Below are positions 43,122 to 52,865 of a stretch of 64,000 bases of DNA, one piece after another. Position numbers and translations under genes: made by a program. The stretch comes from an uncultured Parabacteroides sp. GTDB lineage: Bacteria; Bacteroidota; Bacteroidia; Bacteroidales; Tannerellaceae. The stretch lies in the NCBI GenBank assembly GCA_900541965.1, contig UQLN01000017.1, positions 1-64,000 of the forward strand. Reading direction: 5' to 3'. Position 1 is the first letter of the stretch, and each line of letters begins with the position of its first letter. The notes beneath the pieces were generated by a model that did not search any database, was not told where the DNA came from, and saw only the letters and a list, made by a program, of their open reading frames with translations.

Positions 43122-46100
43122 ATGAATAATCAACGTATAGTTGTTTCTTTAAATCTGAAAAGAACTATAAAAATTATGAAACTTACCGTACTAATGCTTG
43201 TTGCATGCCTATCGCAAGTAGTTGCTGCAACTTATGCCCAGACGGCAACGCTGAATGTATCAGCTCGCAATGCTACATTGGAAAGTGTGTTGAAACAAAT
43301 AGAGAAACAATCCGAATTTTTGTTTTTCTATAATCTCGAAGAGATAAACAAAAACGAAAAAATCTCAATCAATAAGAAGAATGCCAATATTCAGGATGTC
43401 TTAGAAGCGATCTCTGCTAAAACGGGTATTAAATATACGATTAAAGAACGTCACATTGTTTTGACTACCGAAGCCGGAAAGGATGCAAAATCAGTAGCCA
43501 CAACAACACAGCAGACCCGAAAAGTAACCGGTACCGTTAAGGACGTGTTAGGGCCTATTGCCGGAGCAAACATTATAGAGAAGGGTACTACTCATGGTAC
43601 AACTACGGATATGGATGGAAATTATTCCATTGAAGTTTCCGATCATGCAACTTTACAGGTTTCCTTTATCGGATACATCTCACAGGATGTTCCTGTGAAA
43701 AATCAATCCGTAATCAATATTACACTGCGGGAAGATGCACAAGCATTGGAAGAAGTCGTTGTAGTAGGTTACGGTACAATGAAGAAAAAGGATATGACCG
43801 GAGCTGTTGCTTCTGTAAAGATGGACGATACGCCTGTAGGTACAGTATCCACCATCAGTCACGCTCTGGCAGGAAAAGCAGCCGGTTTGCAAGTAAATAC
43901 AACCAGTGCACAGCCGGGTGGAGGTTCTTCCTTCCGTATCCGTGGTGCTGCTTCCGTAAAAGCAGGCAACGATCCGTTGATTATCATCGACGGTTTCCCC
44001 GTGAATCCGGTAGACAATAATAAAATGGATGACCTTGGTAAATACAAAAACGGTACATCCGATAATATCCTTGCTTCCATCAACCCGAATGATATCGAGT
44101 CTATTGAAGTATTGAAAGATGCAAGCTCTACTGCTATTTACGGTGCCCGTGCAGGTAACGGTGTAATTATCGTGACAACTAAGAGAGGTAAACTGGGTAC
44201 TCCTAAAGTAAGCTACTCCGGAACAGCATCCGTTCAAACGCTTGCCGGTGAATATGAGATGATGAATGCGCGGGATTTTATGATTGAATCGAACCGTTAC
44301 AAGAAAGAAGAATGGATGAAGAATAATAAAATCGGAATCTACGGCGGTCAATCGGAAGCAAGCGCATCAAGCCCTTATGTACCACGTTATACCGATGCAC
44401 AGATTGCAAATCCGGCAAATGATACGGATTGGTTTGACGAAATCACACGTCTTGGCTTCCAGACACAACACAATATCTCTATCAACGGAGGTACGGAATA
44501 TACGAAATACCTGGTATCCGGAAACTTCTTCAAACAGAATGGTGTGGTAAAGAAAAACAGTCTGGACCGTTATACCGGCCGTGTCAACCTGGAACAGAAA
44601 ATCAGTAAATATGTAAATACGGGTATCAACCTGACGCTGTCGAGAAATCAGACAAACAATGTTCCTTTAGGTGAAGGCCAGAACGAAAATGCAAGTATCA
44701 TGACTGCCGCAGCACAGTTTAATCCGCTCCTTCCTATCAGGGACGAAAACGGAGAATATGCATTAAACTCGGAAGCAGCATTCCTTCCTAACCCGGTTTC
44801 TCTTTTGGATATATCCGATAAGACTACAAAAGAACGAGTATTGGGAACTGTTTTCGTAGAGATAAAGCCAATTCAGGATTTGACTTTGAAAGCAAATTTC
44901 GGTATCGACCGTAACTATCAGAAACGTAAAGTTTATCTGCCGAAAACTACACTTTACGGACAGAAAAAGAACGGACAGGCTGATATTGCGCAGTATGACA
45001 AGTCCGACTATTTGATGGAATTGACTGCCAATTATGTGAAGAAAGTAGGCCAGCATAGTGTTAACGCTTTGGTGGGTTATTCCTTCCAGCGTTTCACCGA
45101 TGAATATTTAGCCGGAGGAAACAGCGACTTCCTGACAGACGGCTTCTTGTACAATAACCTGGGAGCAGGCGCTTATCCTAAGCCAACTGTAAAATCATCT
45201 GCATCCAAAAATGAAATGGCTTCTTTCTTCGGCCGTGTAAACTATACGTTTAAAGACCGTTATTTATTGACTGCCACATTACGTGCCGATGGAGCTTCGA
45301 ACTTTGCAAAGAACCATCGTTGGGGATATTTCCCATCTGTAGCTGCCGGATGGCGTTTCACGGAAGAAGAATTTATGCAACCGCTTACCAAAGTGCTTTC
45401 TAACGGTAAATTACGCTTGAGTTTTGGACAGACCGGTAACTCGAACATCGGAAATAAAGCGATCAGCTACTACAAAACCGGTACGAACAATGAGTTTGGC
45501 GGCATTGAATATGTAGGTGTTTATCTGGACCAGATGGGTAACCCTGATTTGAAATGGGAAACAACCACCGAATGGAACGTCGGTCTGGATTTAGGTTTCT
45601 TCAATAATCGCTTAAATGTAACTGCCGAATATTTCCATAAAGTAGTATCCGACCTGCTGAGTGAACGTACTTTATTGTCATACAATGAAGTGGAAAAGAT
45701 TGCCGCTAATATCGGTCGCACTCAGAGCCAGGGTTTTGAACTGACTGTCAATACTAAGAACTTCGAAACAAAAGATTTCAGCTGGACTACGGATTTAACT
45801 TTCTCGCTCTATCGCGATAAGTGGAAAACAAGGGATGCTTCCTGGAAACCTGCAGCATATTCACAATATGATGCACCACTCCGTTATTTCTACGGATACT
45901 TGTCTGATGGTATCATCCAGCCGGGAGAAACAGTTGAACATATGGCTGGCTCTGTTCCGGGACAGGTGAAAATTAAAGATATCGATGGATACTTGTATGC
46001 ACCAGACGGTTCAATCCGGGTAGATGAAAACGGCATTCCGATGAAAACAGGCGAACCGGACGGTAGACTGGATGATGCAGACAAAGTTATTTACGGTAGC

Positions 46101-46646
46101 AAAGACCCTGGATACCTGTTAGGTTTCAACAATACATTCCGTTATAAAAACTTTGATTTCAATATCTATTTCTATGGACAGTTTGCCCGTTGGAATATCG
46201 GTTCTTACAGAGACTTATGGTTGACAGGTGCCGATGGCATGACCGGTATTGTGAATATGTACCGCGGGTACAATATGCCGACATCCGCTATGGAAGTTTG
46301 GTCGCACGATAATACCTCTGCAACCCGTCCGGGATATTTCCAGGATAAGAGCCCGGTTGCTGCCGGAAGTGCAAGCACAAGTTCATCCGAAAGTTCCAGT
46401 ACAGGTAAGATTGGAGACTATTACCTGGAAAAGAGCTGGTTTATCCGTTGCCGTAACATAACTATCGGTTATACAATCCCGATGAAGCAGGATAAGAAGT
46501 TACTTTCTAATGTACGCGTTTATGCAGATATAAATAATCCATTCGTACTCACTCCGTATAAAGGTCTTGACTTGGAAACAGATAATTCCATCTGGGCTTA
46601 TCCGAATGTCAGAACATTCAGTATAGGATTGGATATTACATTTTAA
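43122..46646 (+). CDS. SusC/RagA-type TonB-dependent transporter with STN domain, PUL1
   Basis: This outer-membrane transporter imports glycan fragments with its SusD partner. The 1174-residue protein has a signal peptide (about 19-40), an STN signalling domain (about 42-115) that talks to FecR, a CarboxypepD_reg-like domain (about 130-205), the SusC marker EVVVVGYGT, a plug (about 215-345) with GDPLIIIDGFP-like NDPLIIIDGFP, and a 22-strand barrel ending in SIGLDITF. A serine-rich insertion (ASTSSSESSSTG) sits in a late loop. The ATG at 43122 is preferred to 43062; a start at 43176 would also leave a signal peptide. Confidence 0.95.
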   Translation: MNNQRIVVSLNLKRTIKIMKLTVLMLVACLSQVVAATYAQTATLNVSARNATLESVLKQIEKQSEFLFFYNLEEINKNEKISINKKNANIQDVLEAISAKTGIKYTIKERHIVLTTEAGKDAKSVATTTQQTRKVTGTVKDVLGPIAGANIIEKGTTHGTTTDMDGNYSIEVSDHATLQVSFIGYISQDVPVKNQSVINITLREDAQALEEVVVVGYGTMKKKDMTGAVASVKMDDTPVGTVSTISHALAGKAAGLQVNTTSAQPGGGSSFRIRGAASVKAGNDPLIIIDGFPVNPVDNNKMDDLGKYKNGTSDNILASINPNDIESIEVLKDASSTAIYGARAGNGVIIVTTKRGKLGTPKVSYSGTASVQTLAGEYEMMNARDFMIESNRYKKEEWMKNNKIGIYGGQSEASASSPYVPRYTDAQIANPANDTDWFDEITRLGFQTQHNISINGGTEYTKYLVSGNFFKQNGVVKKNSLDRYTGRVNLEQKISKYVNTGINLTLSRNQTNNVPLGEGQNENASIMTAAAQFNPLLPIRDENGEYALNSEAAFLPNPVSLLDISDKTTKERVLGTVFVEIKPIQDLTLKANFGIDRNYQKRKVYLPKTTLYGQKKNGQADIAQYDKSDYLMELTANYVKKVGQHSVNALVGYSFQRFTDEYLAGGNSDFLTDGFLYNNLGAGAYPKPTVKSSASKNEMASFFGRVNYTFKDRYLLTATLRADGASNFAKNHRWGYFPSVAAGWRFTEEEFMQPLTKVLSNGKLRLSFGQTGNSNIGNKAISYYKTGTNNEFGGIEYVGVYLDQMGNPDLKWETTTEWNVGLDLGFFNNRLNVTAEYFHKVVSDLLSERTLLSYNEVEKIAANIGRTQSQGFELTVNTKNFETKDFSWTTDLTFSLYRDKWKTRDASWKPAAYSQYDAPLRYFYGYLSDGIIQPGETVEHMAGSVPGQVKIKDIDGYLYAPDGSIRVDENGIPMKTGEPDGRLDDADKVIYGSKDPGYLLGFNNTFRYKNFDFNIYFYGQFARWNIGSYRDLWLTGADGMTGIVNMYRGYNMPTSAMEVWSHDNTSATRPGYFQDKSPVAAGSASTSSSESSSTGKIGDYYLEKSWFIRCRNITIGYTIPMKQDKKLLSNVRVYADINNPFVLTPYKGLDLETDNSIWAYPNVRTFSIGLDITF

Positions 46647-46669
46647 TTAAATCTTAAAGTAAGACGAAT

Positions 46670-48163
46670 ATGAAAAAGTTATTATATATAATATCGGTGT
46701 CGTTGGCTACCACAGCTTTCCTTCCTTCTTGTACAAACCTCGAATCGGAAATGTATGATGTCATTAATCCAAATATGTTTCCGGTCAACCAAAGCGACGC
46801 TGAAGCTTTGGTTACAGCAGCCGCTTATGGACCTTTCCGTTCTAATTGGTATAATGGGCTTTACACATCTGCAAACGGAGGTTTCCATGTTATCGGAGAA
46901 ATGACTACAGATATTGGATACTGCCAGTGGAATGATGTTTGCTGGCCTGATTTGCTGGATTTTAATTTTTCGCCGGCATCCGATTGTCCTACAAAAATCT
47001 ATAAGACTTATATTAAAGATATAGGTAAGATGACATTGACATTGGATCGTATTGCCGGAATAGAAATGAAGGAAGAGGTGAAGACACGCCTTGAAGCAGA
47101 AGTCCGTTGCGCAAGAGGTTGGCTGGCTTATCTTTTATATGATTTCTACGGAACGATACAAATTCCGACATTGGAACAGTTGAACAGCCCGTTGGAAGAA
47201 GTAATCATACCGCGTGCCACCCACGAGGAAATGGTTAAATTTATCGTAGATGACTTGGAAGCTGCAACGAAAGTGCTGCCGGCAACTTATAAGATAACAG
47301 ACCCTAATTACGGTCGTTTCACCAGAGGTCTGGCTTATACGGTCTTGATGAAATTCTATATGCAGGAAAAGGATTGGACAAAAGCTGTGGCTTGTGGACG
47401 CGAATTGATGAAGCCCGAATATGGTTATGACCTGATGAAGAATTATAAAGATATCTTTACCCTGGAAAATGAAGGAAATGTGGAAACGATCTGGGCATGT
47501 GTTTGTAGCAGCAGTGTAAACCAACAGTTGTGGCTGGCTCACGTATTATCCAGTGAATATCCTACCAAAAATGAAAGCATCCAGAAATGGGGTGGATACC
47601 GTGTATTGTGGTCTTTCTATAAGACATTCGATAAAAAGGACGACCGTTTGAAGGTTTTAGTTGGGGAATTTGTCGGAACGGATGGCAAAACATACAATGA
47701 ACAAAATCCGGGAACCGTATTGACTGGTGGTGCTATGCCTGTTAAGTATGGTGAAGACCCCGCTGCAACCGGCGAAGAAAGCCAGATTGACTGGATTGTT
47801 TATCGTTATGCGGACGTGCTGACCTTATTGGCAGAAGCGATTGTACGCGACGGTAATGCCGTAACAAATGAAGCTGTAGATTTATTGAACAGAGTTCATA
47901 CACGTGCCAAACTGGATGAATATCAAATGAGTGATTTCACCTATGTAGACGACTTCCTGGAAAAAGTATTGGAAGAACGCGGACATGAGCTATGGTTTGA
48001 AGGTGCACGCCGTACAGACCTGATACGTTACGGAAAATACATTGAATATGCCAAGAAATACAGAGGTTCTGTAACTGCTAAAGATTATATGAATGTAATG
48101 CCATTGCCTCAGTCTGTTATCAACGAAGGTAAGGGTGTCGTTCTTCAAAATCCGGGCTATTAA
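46670..48163 (+). CDS. SusD/RagB-type glycan-binding lipoprotein, PUL1
   Basis: The 497-residue surface lipoprotein has a lipobox (FLPSC, Cys21), an N-terminal TPR-containing helical domain and the SusD C-terminal pattern: RYADVLTLLAEA near 373-384, VHTRAKL, LEERGHELWFEGARRTDLIRYG near 425-446 and MPLPQSVIN. It caps the SusC barrel and binds the glycan. The gene is 24 bp after susC. A terminator hairpin follows it. Confidence 0.95.
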   Translation: MKKLLYIISVSLATTAFLPSCTNLESEMYDVINPNMFPVNQSDAEALVTAAAYGPFRSNWYNGLYTSANGGFHVIGEMTTDIGYCQWNDVCWPDLLDFNFSPASDCPTKIYKTYIKDIGKMTLTLDRIAGIEMKEEVKTRLEAEVRCARGWLAYLLYDFYGTIQIPTLEQLNSPLEEVIIPRATHEEMVKFIVDDLEAATKVLPATYKITDPNYGRFTRGLAYTVLMKFYMQEKDWTKAVACGRELMKPEYGYDLMKNYKDIFTLENEGNVETIWACVCSSSVNQQLWLAHVLSSEYPTKNESIQKWGGYRVLWSFYKTFDKKDDRLKVLVGEFVGTDGKTYNEQNPGTVLTGGAMPVKYGEDPAATGEESQIDWIVYRYADVLTLLAEAIVRDGNAVTNEAVDLLNRVHTRAKLDEYQMSDFTYVDDFLEKVLEERGHELWFEGARRTDLIRYGKYIEYAKKYRGSVTAKDYMNVMPLPQSVINEGKGVVLQNPGY

Positions 48164-48193
48164 TAGATAATCCGGATAATATCCAAACAGGTG

Positions 48194-48250
48194 AAACTCT
48201 TTATGTGGTATTTTCTGGCTAAGAAGTGCTGCATAAAGAGTTTTCTTTTT
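48194..48250 (+). terminator. Rho-independent terminator after PUL1 susD
   Basis: AAACTCTTTATG at 48194-48205 pairs perfectly with CATAAAGAGTTT at 48232-48243 around a 26-nt loop, and the right arm runs into TTTTCTTTTTTAT. It separates the transporter genes from the enzyme genes. Confidence 0.75.
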
Positions 48251-48274
48251 TATATAAGATGACCGGCTATTGAT

Positions 48275-48282
48275 TATCTTTG
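48275..48282 (+). promoter_or_regulatory. -7 box for the GH89 gene
   Basis: TATCTTTG matches TAnnTTTG, 60 bp before the ATG at 48342. With the terminator just upstream, it suggests the PUL1 enzymes can be transcribed apart from susCD. Confidence 0.6.
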
Positions 48283-48341
48283 CTCCGATGTCAAAACACT
48301 CCGGTATCTGTTTTATTCTTGAATCATTTAATAAATATACC

Positions 48342-50498
48342 ATGAACAGACTTAAAGTCATTACTATTTTACTGCTATTGATGATAATAAAGGCGGGTGC
48401 AACGCCTATCGACGGCCTTCTGGAACGTATCGATAAAGGGGCTTCCCGTAAATTTATTATCGAGCAGACTAAATCCCCGACAGACTTTTTCGAACTCGAC
48501 CAGAAAGGAGATAAGGTGGTAGTCCGCGGAAATAATTATGTAAGCATAGCGACCGGAATCAACTGGTATCTGAAATATCATGCGGGTATTCATCTTTCGT
48601 GGAATGGCATGCAAGCGAAATTGCCGGATGTACTGCCTGCCGTTAAACAAAAAGAACGGCATGAAACGGATATGAAGCTCCGTTATGATTTTAATTATTG
48701 TACCTATTCGTATACCATGGCGTTCTGGGACTGGGCGCGTTGGGAGAAAGAGATCGACTGGATGGCCTTGCATGGCATCAACCTTCCGCTGGCAATGACA
48801 GGGGTGGAAAGTGTTTGGTATAATGTTTTAACCAAGTTAGGCTATAGCAAGGATGAGATCAATGAGTTTGTAGCCGGTCCCGGTTTTATGGCATGGTGGT
48901 TAATGAATAATCTGGAAGGTTGGGGCGGTCCTAATCCGGATAGCTGGTACAAACAACAGACCGCTTTACAACAAAAGATACTGAAACGCATGCGCGAATA
49001 TGGCATTCATCCGGTACTTCCCGGTTATTCGGGCATGGTCCCTCACAATGCAAAAGAGAAACTCGGTTTGAATGTTTCCGACCCCGGACTTTGGTGCGGT
49101 TATCGCCGTCCGGCTTTCCTGCAACCGACAGACCCGCGTTTCCAGGAAATAGCTTCTCTTTATTATAAGGAAATGAATAAATTATTCGGTAAAGCGGATT
49201 ATTACAGCATGGACCCATTCCACGAGGGAGGAAGTGTTGCTGGTGTAGATTTGGATGCAGCCGGTAAAGCGATTATGAAGGCGATGAAGAATACGAATCC
49301 GAAAGCTGTTTGGGTTGCACAGGCATGGCAGAGCAATCCTCGTTCGCAAATGATAGAGAATCTAAAAGCCGGAGATATGCTGGTACTTGACTTATTTGCA
49401 GAAAGCCGTCCGCAGTGGGGGGATAAAGAGTCTACCTGGTACAGAAAGAATGGTTTCGGACAACATGACTGGCTCTATTGTATGTTACTGAATTATGGGG
49501 GTAATGTTGGTTTGCATGGAAAGATGAAACATGTAATCGATGAATTTTATAAAGCGAAAGAAAGTATTTTCGGTAAGACATTACGTGGAGTAGGTATGAC
49601 GATGGAAGGTTCGGAAAATAATCCGGTCATGTATGAGTTGCTATGCGAACTGCCCTGGCGTACCGAACACTTTGAAAAAGAGGATTGGTTGAAAGGTTAT
49701 TTGTTTGCCCGTTACGGAGATGTGAATCCGGTGGTCTGGCAGGCATGGGAACTATTGAGCAATTCAATCTATAATTGTCCATCGGAGTCGGTACAGCAGG
49801 GAACACATGAATCCATATTCTGTGCCCGTCCTTCATTGGATGCTTACCAGGTTTCCAGTTGGTCGGAGATGAAAGATTACTATAATCCGCAAGATGTGAT
49901 ACGTGCAGCTTCCCTGATGGTTTCAGTTGCTAATGATTATAAAGGCAACAATAACTTTGAATACGACTTGATTGATATCGTAAGGCAAGCTGTCGCAGAG
50001 AAAGGCAGATTGGTTTTAAAAGTAGTCAATGCCGCTTACGAGGCTGCGGATAAGCAGTTGTTTGCCGTATCTTCCCAGCGCTTTCTGAATTTGATACTTT
50101 TGCAGGACCAACTACTGGCAACCCGTCCGGAATTTAAAGTCGGCTCCTGGATTGCAAATGCCCGTAATCTGGGAACTACCCCGGCTGAGAAAGATTTGTA
50201 TGAATGGAATGCCCGGGTACAGATTACGACCTGGGGAAACCGGAATGCCGCCGATACTGGCGGTTTACGCGACTATGCCCATAAAGAATGGAACGGTATC
50301 CTGAAAGATTTTTATTATATGCGTTGGAAACTGTGGTTCGACTATTTGGGGCAAAAGCTAAATGGACACTCTCCTGCTGAAATAGATTTTTATGCAGTGG
50401 AAGAGCCATGGACAAAGGAAACTACACCTTATGTTTCCCGTCCGGAAGGTGATTGCATTTCTACGGCGAAACGTGTATTTGCAGAAATAACTAACTAA
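48342..50498 (+). CDS. Alpha-N-acetylglucosaminidase, GH89 (NAGLU-like)
   Basis: GH89 enzymes remove terminal alpha-linked GlcNAc, for example from heparan sulfate or from alpha-1,4-GlcNAc-capped mucin O-glycans. The 718-residue protein has a signal peptide (about 1-20), an N-terminal GH20b-like domain (about 25-100), a catalytic TIM barrel (about 105-450) and a helical C-terminal domain. Family segments include NYCTYSYTMAFWDWARWEKE, WGGPNPDSW, DPFHEGG with Glu295 and YELLCELPWR with Glu436, the probable acid and nucleophile. The start at 48342 gives the signal peptide. The GH31 gene follows 19 bp later. Confidence 0.92.
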   Translation: MNRLKVITILLLLMIIKAGATPIDGLLERIDKGASRKFIIEQTKSPTDFFELDQKGDKVVVRGNNYVSIATGINWYLKYHAGIHLSWNGMQAKLPDVLPAVKQKERHETDMKLRYDFNYCTYSYTMAFWDWARWEKEIDWMALHGINLPLAMTGVESVWYNVLTKLGYSKDEINEFVAGPGFMAWWLMNNLEGWGGPNPDSWYKQQTALQQKILKRMREYGIHPVLPGYSGMVPHNAKEKLGLNVSDPGLWCGYRRPAFLQPTDPRFQEIASLYYKEMNKLFGKADYYSMDPFHEGGSVAGVDLDAAGKAIMKAMKNTNPKAVWVAQAWQSNPRSQMIENLKAGDMLVLDLFAESRPQWGDKESTWYRKNGFGQHDWLYCMLLNYGGNVGLHGKMKHVIDEFYKAKESIFGKTLRGVGMTMEGSENNPVMYELLCELPWRTEHFEKEDWLKGYLFARYGDVNPVVWQAWELLSNSIYNCPSESVQQGTHESIFCARPSLDAYQVSSWSEMKDYYNPQDVIRAASLMVSVANDYKGNNNFEYDLIDIVRQAVAEKGRLVLKVVNAAYEAADKQLFAVSSQRFLNLILLQDQLLATRPEFKVGSWIANARNLGTTPAEKDLYEWNARVQITTWGNRNAADTGGLRDYAHKEWNGILKDFYYMRWKLWFDYLGQKLNGHSPAEIDFYAVEEPWTKETTPYVSRPEGDCISTAKRVFAEITN

Positions 50499-50517
50499 AA
50501 TTGAAATAGAAAACAAT

Positions 50518-52119
50518 ATGTTTATAAGAAAAATTTCTATTTTGTCGTTGCTTCTTTCCCTGGTTGTATTTTATGGCCTTGCCGAAAGTAAATATGAAAC
50601 GAAAATAGCCTCTTTATCCGGCGAAAAATGGTGGGGAGGCATGGTGGCTCTCGGTTCCCGAATGCCTTACAGCGGAAGTCTGCGCCTTTACGATTTGGCA
50701 TCTGAAAACCTGAACAATCAGAATGTGCCTCTGCTTCTTTCATCGGAAGGACGTTATATCTGGAGTGATAAACCGTTTTCGTTTAAAGTGGAAAATGGTG
50801 AACTCCGTATTTATTCCGATTATGAAAATGTTGAACCGATTTTGGCAGGAAAGACGTTGAAAGATGCATATATGTCTGCTTCATCCAAACATTTTCCTGC
50901 ATCCGGAAAACTGCCCGAACCTTTATTCTTCTCTATGCCTCAATATAATACATGGATAGAACTGATGTATAATCAGAATCAGGAGGATATTTTGAAATAT
51001 GCGGATAATGTGTTGAAGAATGATTTCCCTGTAGGCGTTTTCATGGTGGATGATAACTGGCAGAAATATTATGGCAACTTCGACTTTAAGCCGGAACGTT
51101 TTCCCGATCCGAAAGGAATGATCGACCGTTTGCATCAGCAGGGATTTAAGATTATGCTTTGGATTTGTCCTTTTGTCAGTCCGGATAGTCCTGAGTTTCG
51201 CGAACTTCAACAAAAAGGTTTTCTGATAAAGAAAAAAGGGACAAGAGAAGCGGCTATCATTCCCTGGTGGAACGGTTATAGTGCTTGTTATGATTTGAGT
51301 AACCCGGAAGCTGCCGCACATTTGAAGCAGCAACTGCGTACGATGCAGGAAAAATATGGTGTGGATGGTTTTAAATTTGATGCCGGAGATATCAGCCACT
51401 ACACAAATCCGGCTCTCGAATTTTATGATAAAGCAGCCACCTCTGTCGATATGTGCGAGTATTGGGCAAAGATCGGTCTGGACTTCCCTTATAATGAATA
51501 CCGTGCAGGCTGGAAAATGGGTGGGCAACCATTGGTTCAGCGTTTAGGGGATAAAGATTATTCCTGGAATGCAGTCGGAGTATTGATTCCGGATATGATT
51601 TCTGCGGGATTGTTAGGGTATGCCTATGCTTGCCCGGATATGATCGGTGGTGGCCAGTTCGGTTCTTTTTTAGGAATAGACCAAACCAAATTAGACCAGG
51701 AACTGATTGTCCGTTCCTGTCAGGTCCATGCCCTGATGCCGATGATGCAGTTTTCTGTAGCTCCCTGGCGTATCCTCGATGAAAAACATCTGGCTATCTG
51801 CCGCGACTATGCTCATTTGCATGAAAAGATGGGTAGTTATATTTTAGAACTGGCACACCATTCCGCCGAGACCGGCGAACCGATAATCCGTCATATGGAA
51901 TATGTTTTCCCACATCAGGGTTTTACGACATGTAAAGACCAGTTTATGTTAGGGGATAAATATCTTGTCGCCCCAGTCCTTACTAAAGAACATACCCGTA
52001 AGGTGATGTTACCTAAAGGAACATGGCGCGATGATACCGGCAAGAAGTTCAAAGGGCCTAAAACGATAGAAATTAATGCTCCGCTGGAACGGTTGCCTTG
52101 GTTTGAAAAGATAAAATAA
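50518..52119 (+). CDS. GH31 family alpha-glycosidase
   Basis: The 533-residue secreted protein has a signal peptide (about 1-22), a short beta-rich N-terminal part and a GH31 catalytic barrel. The nucleophile is predicted as Asp288 in DGFKFDAGD and the acid/base as Asp345 in RLGDKDYSW; PVGVFMVDDNW, ADIPG-type CPDMIGG and MPMMQFSVAPW are also present. GH31 includes alpha-glucosidases, alpha-xylosidases, alpha-galactosidases and alpha-GalNAcases; the subfamily cannot be set here. It lacks the extra C-terminal beta domains of many GH31 enzymes. Placement next to GH89 suggests the two trim one glycan. Confidence 0.88.
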   Translation: MFIRKISILSLLLSLVVFYGLAESKYETKIASLSGEKWWGGMVALGSRMPYSGSLRLYDLASENLNNQNVPLLLSSEGRYIWSDKPFSFKVENGELRIYSDYENVEPILAGKTLKDAYMSASSKHFPASGKLPEPLFFSMPQYNTWIELMYNQNQEDILKYADNVLKNDFPVGVFMVDDNWQKYYGNFDFKPERFPDPKGMIDRLHQQGFKIMLWICPFVSPDSPEFRELQQKGFLIKKKGTREAAIIPWWNGYSACYDLSNPEAAAHLKQQLRTMQEKYGVDGFKFDAGDISHYTNPALEFYDKAATSVDMCEYWAKIGLDFPYNEYRAGWKMGGQPLVQRLGDKDYSWNAVGVLIPDMISAGLLGYAYACPDMIGGGQFGSFLGIDQTKLDQELIVRSCQVHALMPMMQFSVAPWRILDEKHLAICRDYAHLHEKMGSYILELAHHSAETGEPIIRHMEYVFPHQGFTTCKDQFMLGDKYLVAPVLTKEHTRKVMLPKGTWRDDTGKKFKGPKTIEINAPLERLPWFEKIK

Positions 52120-52149
52120 AGGAACCGGAGAACAATCTGCATTTTTAAT

Positions 52150-52214
52150 ATCATAGTTATGGTTTTTCCAATTCATAGTTATCATTTGGGAAAATCATAA
52201 CTATGATTTTTTTT
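52150..52214. terminator. Terminator between converging PUL1 and PUL2 sigma genes
   Basis: ATCATAGTTATGGTTTTTCC at 52150-52169 pairs with 52188-52207 (beginning GGGAAAATCATAACTATGAT) with one or two mismatches, and the right arm runs into eight Ts. A shorter third copy of the CATAGTTAT part lies in the loop near 52173. Confidence 0.75.
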
Positions 52215-52247
52215 GTTACCCTGATATGCAACCCGTTTTTTGTCCGC

Positions 52248-52814
52248 TTAATTAATGCGGGACAGGAATATCAGTAGTGGAATGTAATCTTTCAGGTTGG
52301 TATGAAGTTTTTTTAATGTCTGGCCGATATGATACTCGACTCCTTTTGTAGTCATACCGAATGTTTGGGCAATTTCTTTGTGTGACTTATTTTCATAACG
52401 ACTCATAATAAAGATACGGCGAGTTTGTTCCGGAAGTTCCGCTAATGTCTTATTTACAATTTCTTGTGCTTCTGTGGAAAATAATTCATCCGGATTACAG
52501 GCTTCAAGTGTAAAGATACGTGTATTCAATTCCCATTGCGCATGGTCCATTAACTCTTTGTTGACATCTTGCCGGATTTGTATATGCTGAAGATAGTTGA
52601 TACATTTATGTTTGATTATAGTAAGAATATAGGCAGGGATATTTGAATTCTTTTGTAATGCATGTCGATTTTCCCAGTAATATGTAAGTGCTTCAATAAC
52701 GAAATCTTCCGCTACGGCAGTGTCTCGCACATACATGTTGGCGAAGCGGATAAATCGTCCTTGATAATCGGCAAACAGTTTATTGAATGCTTTTAAATCA
52801 CCTGAATATTCCAT
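52248..52814 (-). CDS. ECF sigma factor of PUL2
   Basis: The 188-residue protein has sigma region 2 (about 12-75, with NMYVRDTAVAEDFVIEALTYYWENR) and region 4 (about 125-175, with MSRYENKSHKEIAQTFGMTTKGVEYHIG). The C-terminus is hydrophobic. Unlike PUL1, the gene faces away from its FecR gene; the 161-bp gap is shared. It probably drives transcription of the PUL2 susCD genes after the anti-sigma releases it. Confidence 0.92.
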   Translation of the reverse strand: MEYSGDLKAFNKLFADYQGRFIRFANMYVRDTAVAEDFVIEALTYYWENRHALQKNSNIPAYILTIIKHKCINYLQHIQIRQDVNKELMDHAQWELNTRIFTLEACNPDELFSTEAQEIVNKTLAELPEQTRRIFIMSRYENKSHKEIAQTFGMTTKGVEYHIGQTLKKLHTNLKDYIPLLIFLSRIN

Positions 52815-52865
52815 CTCTCAATATTATTGGCTGGTAAATATAGAAGATTTTATGGATTTGGACAT

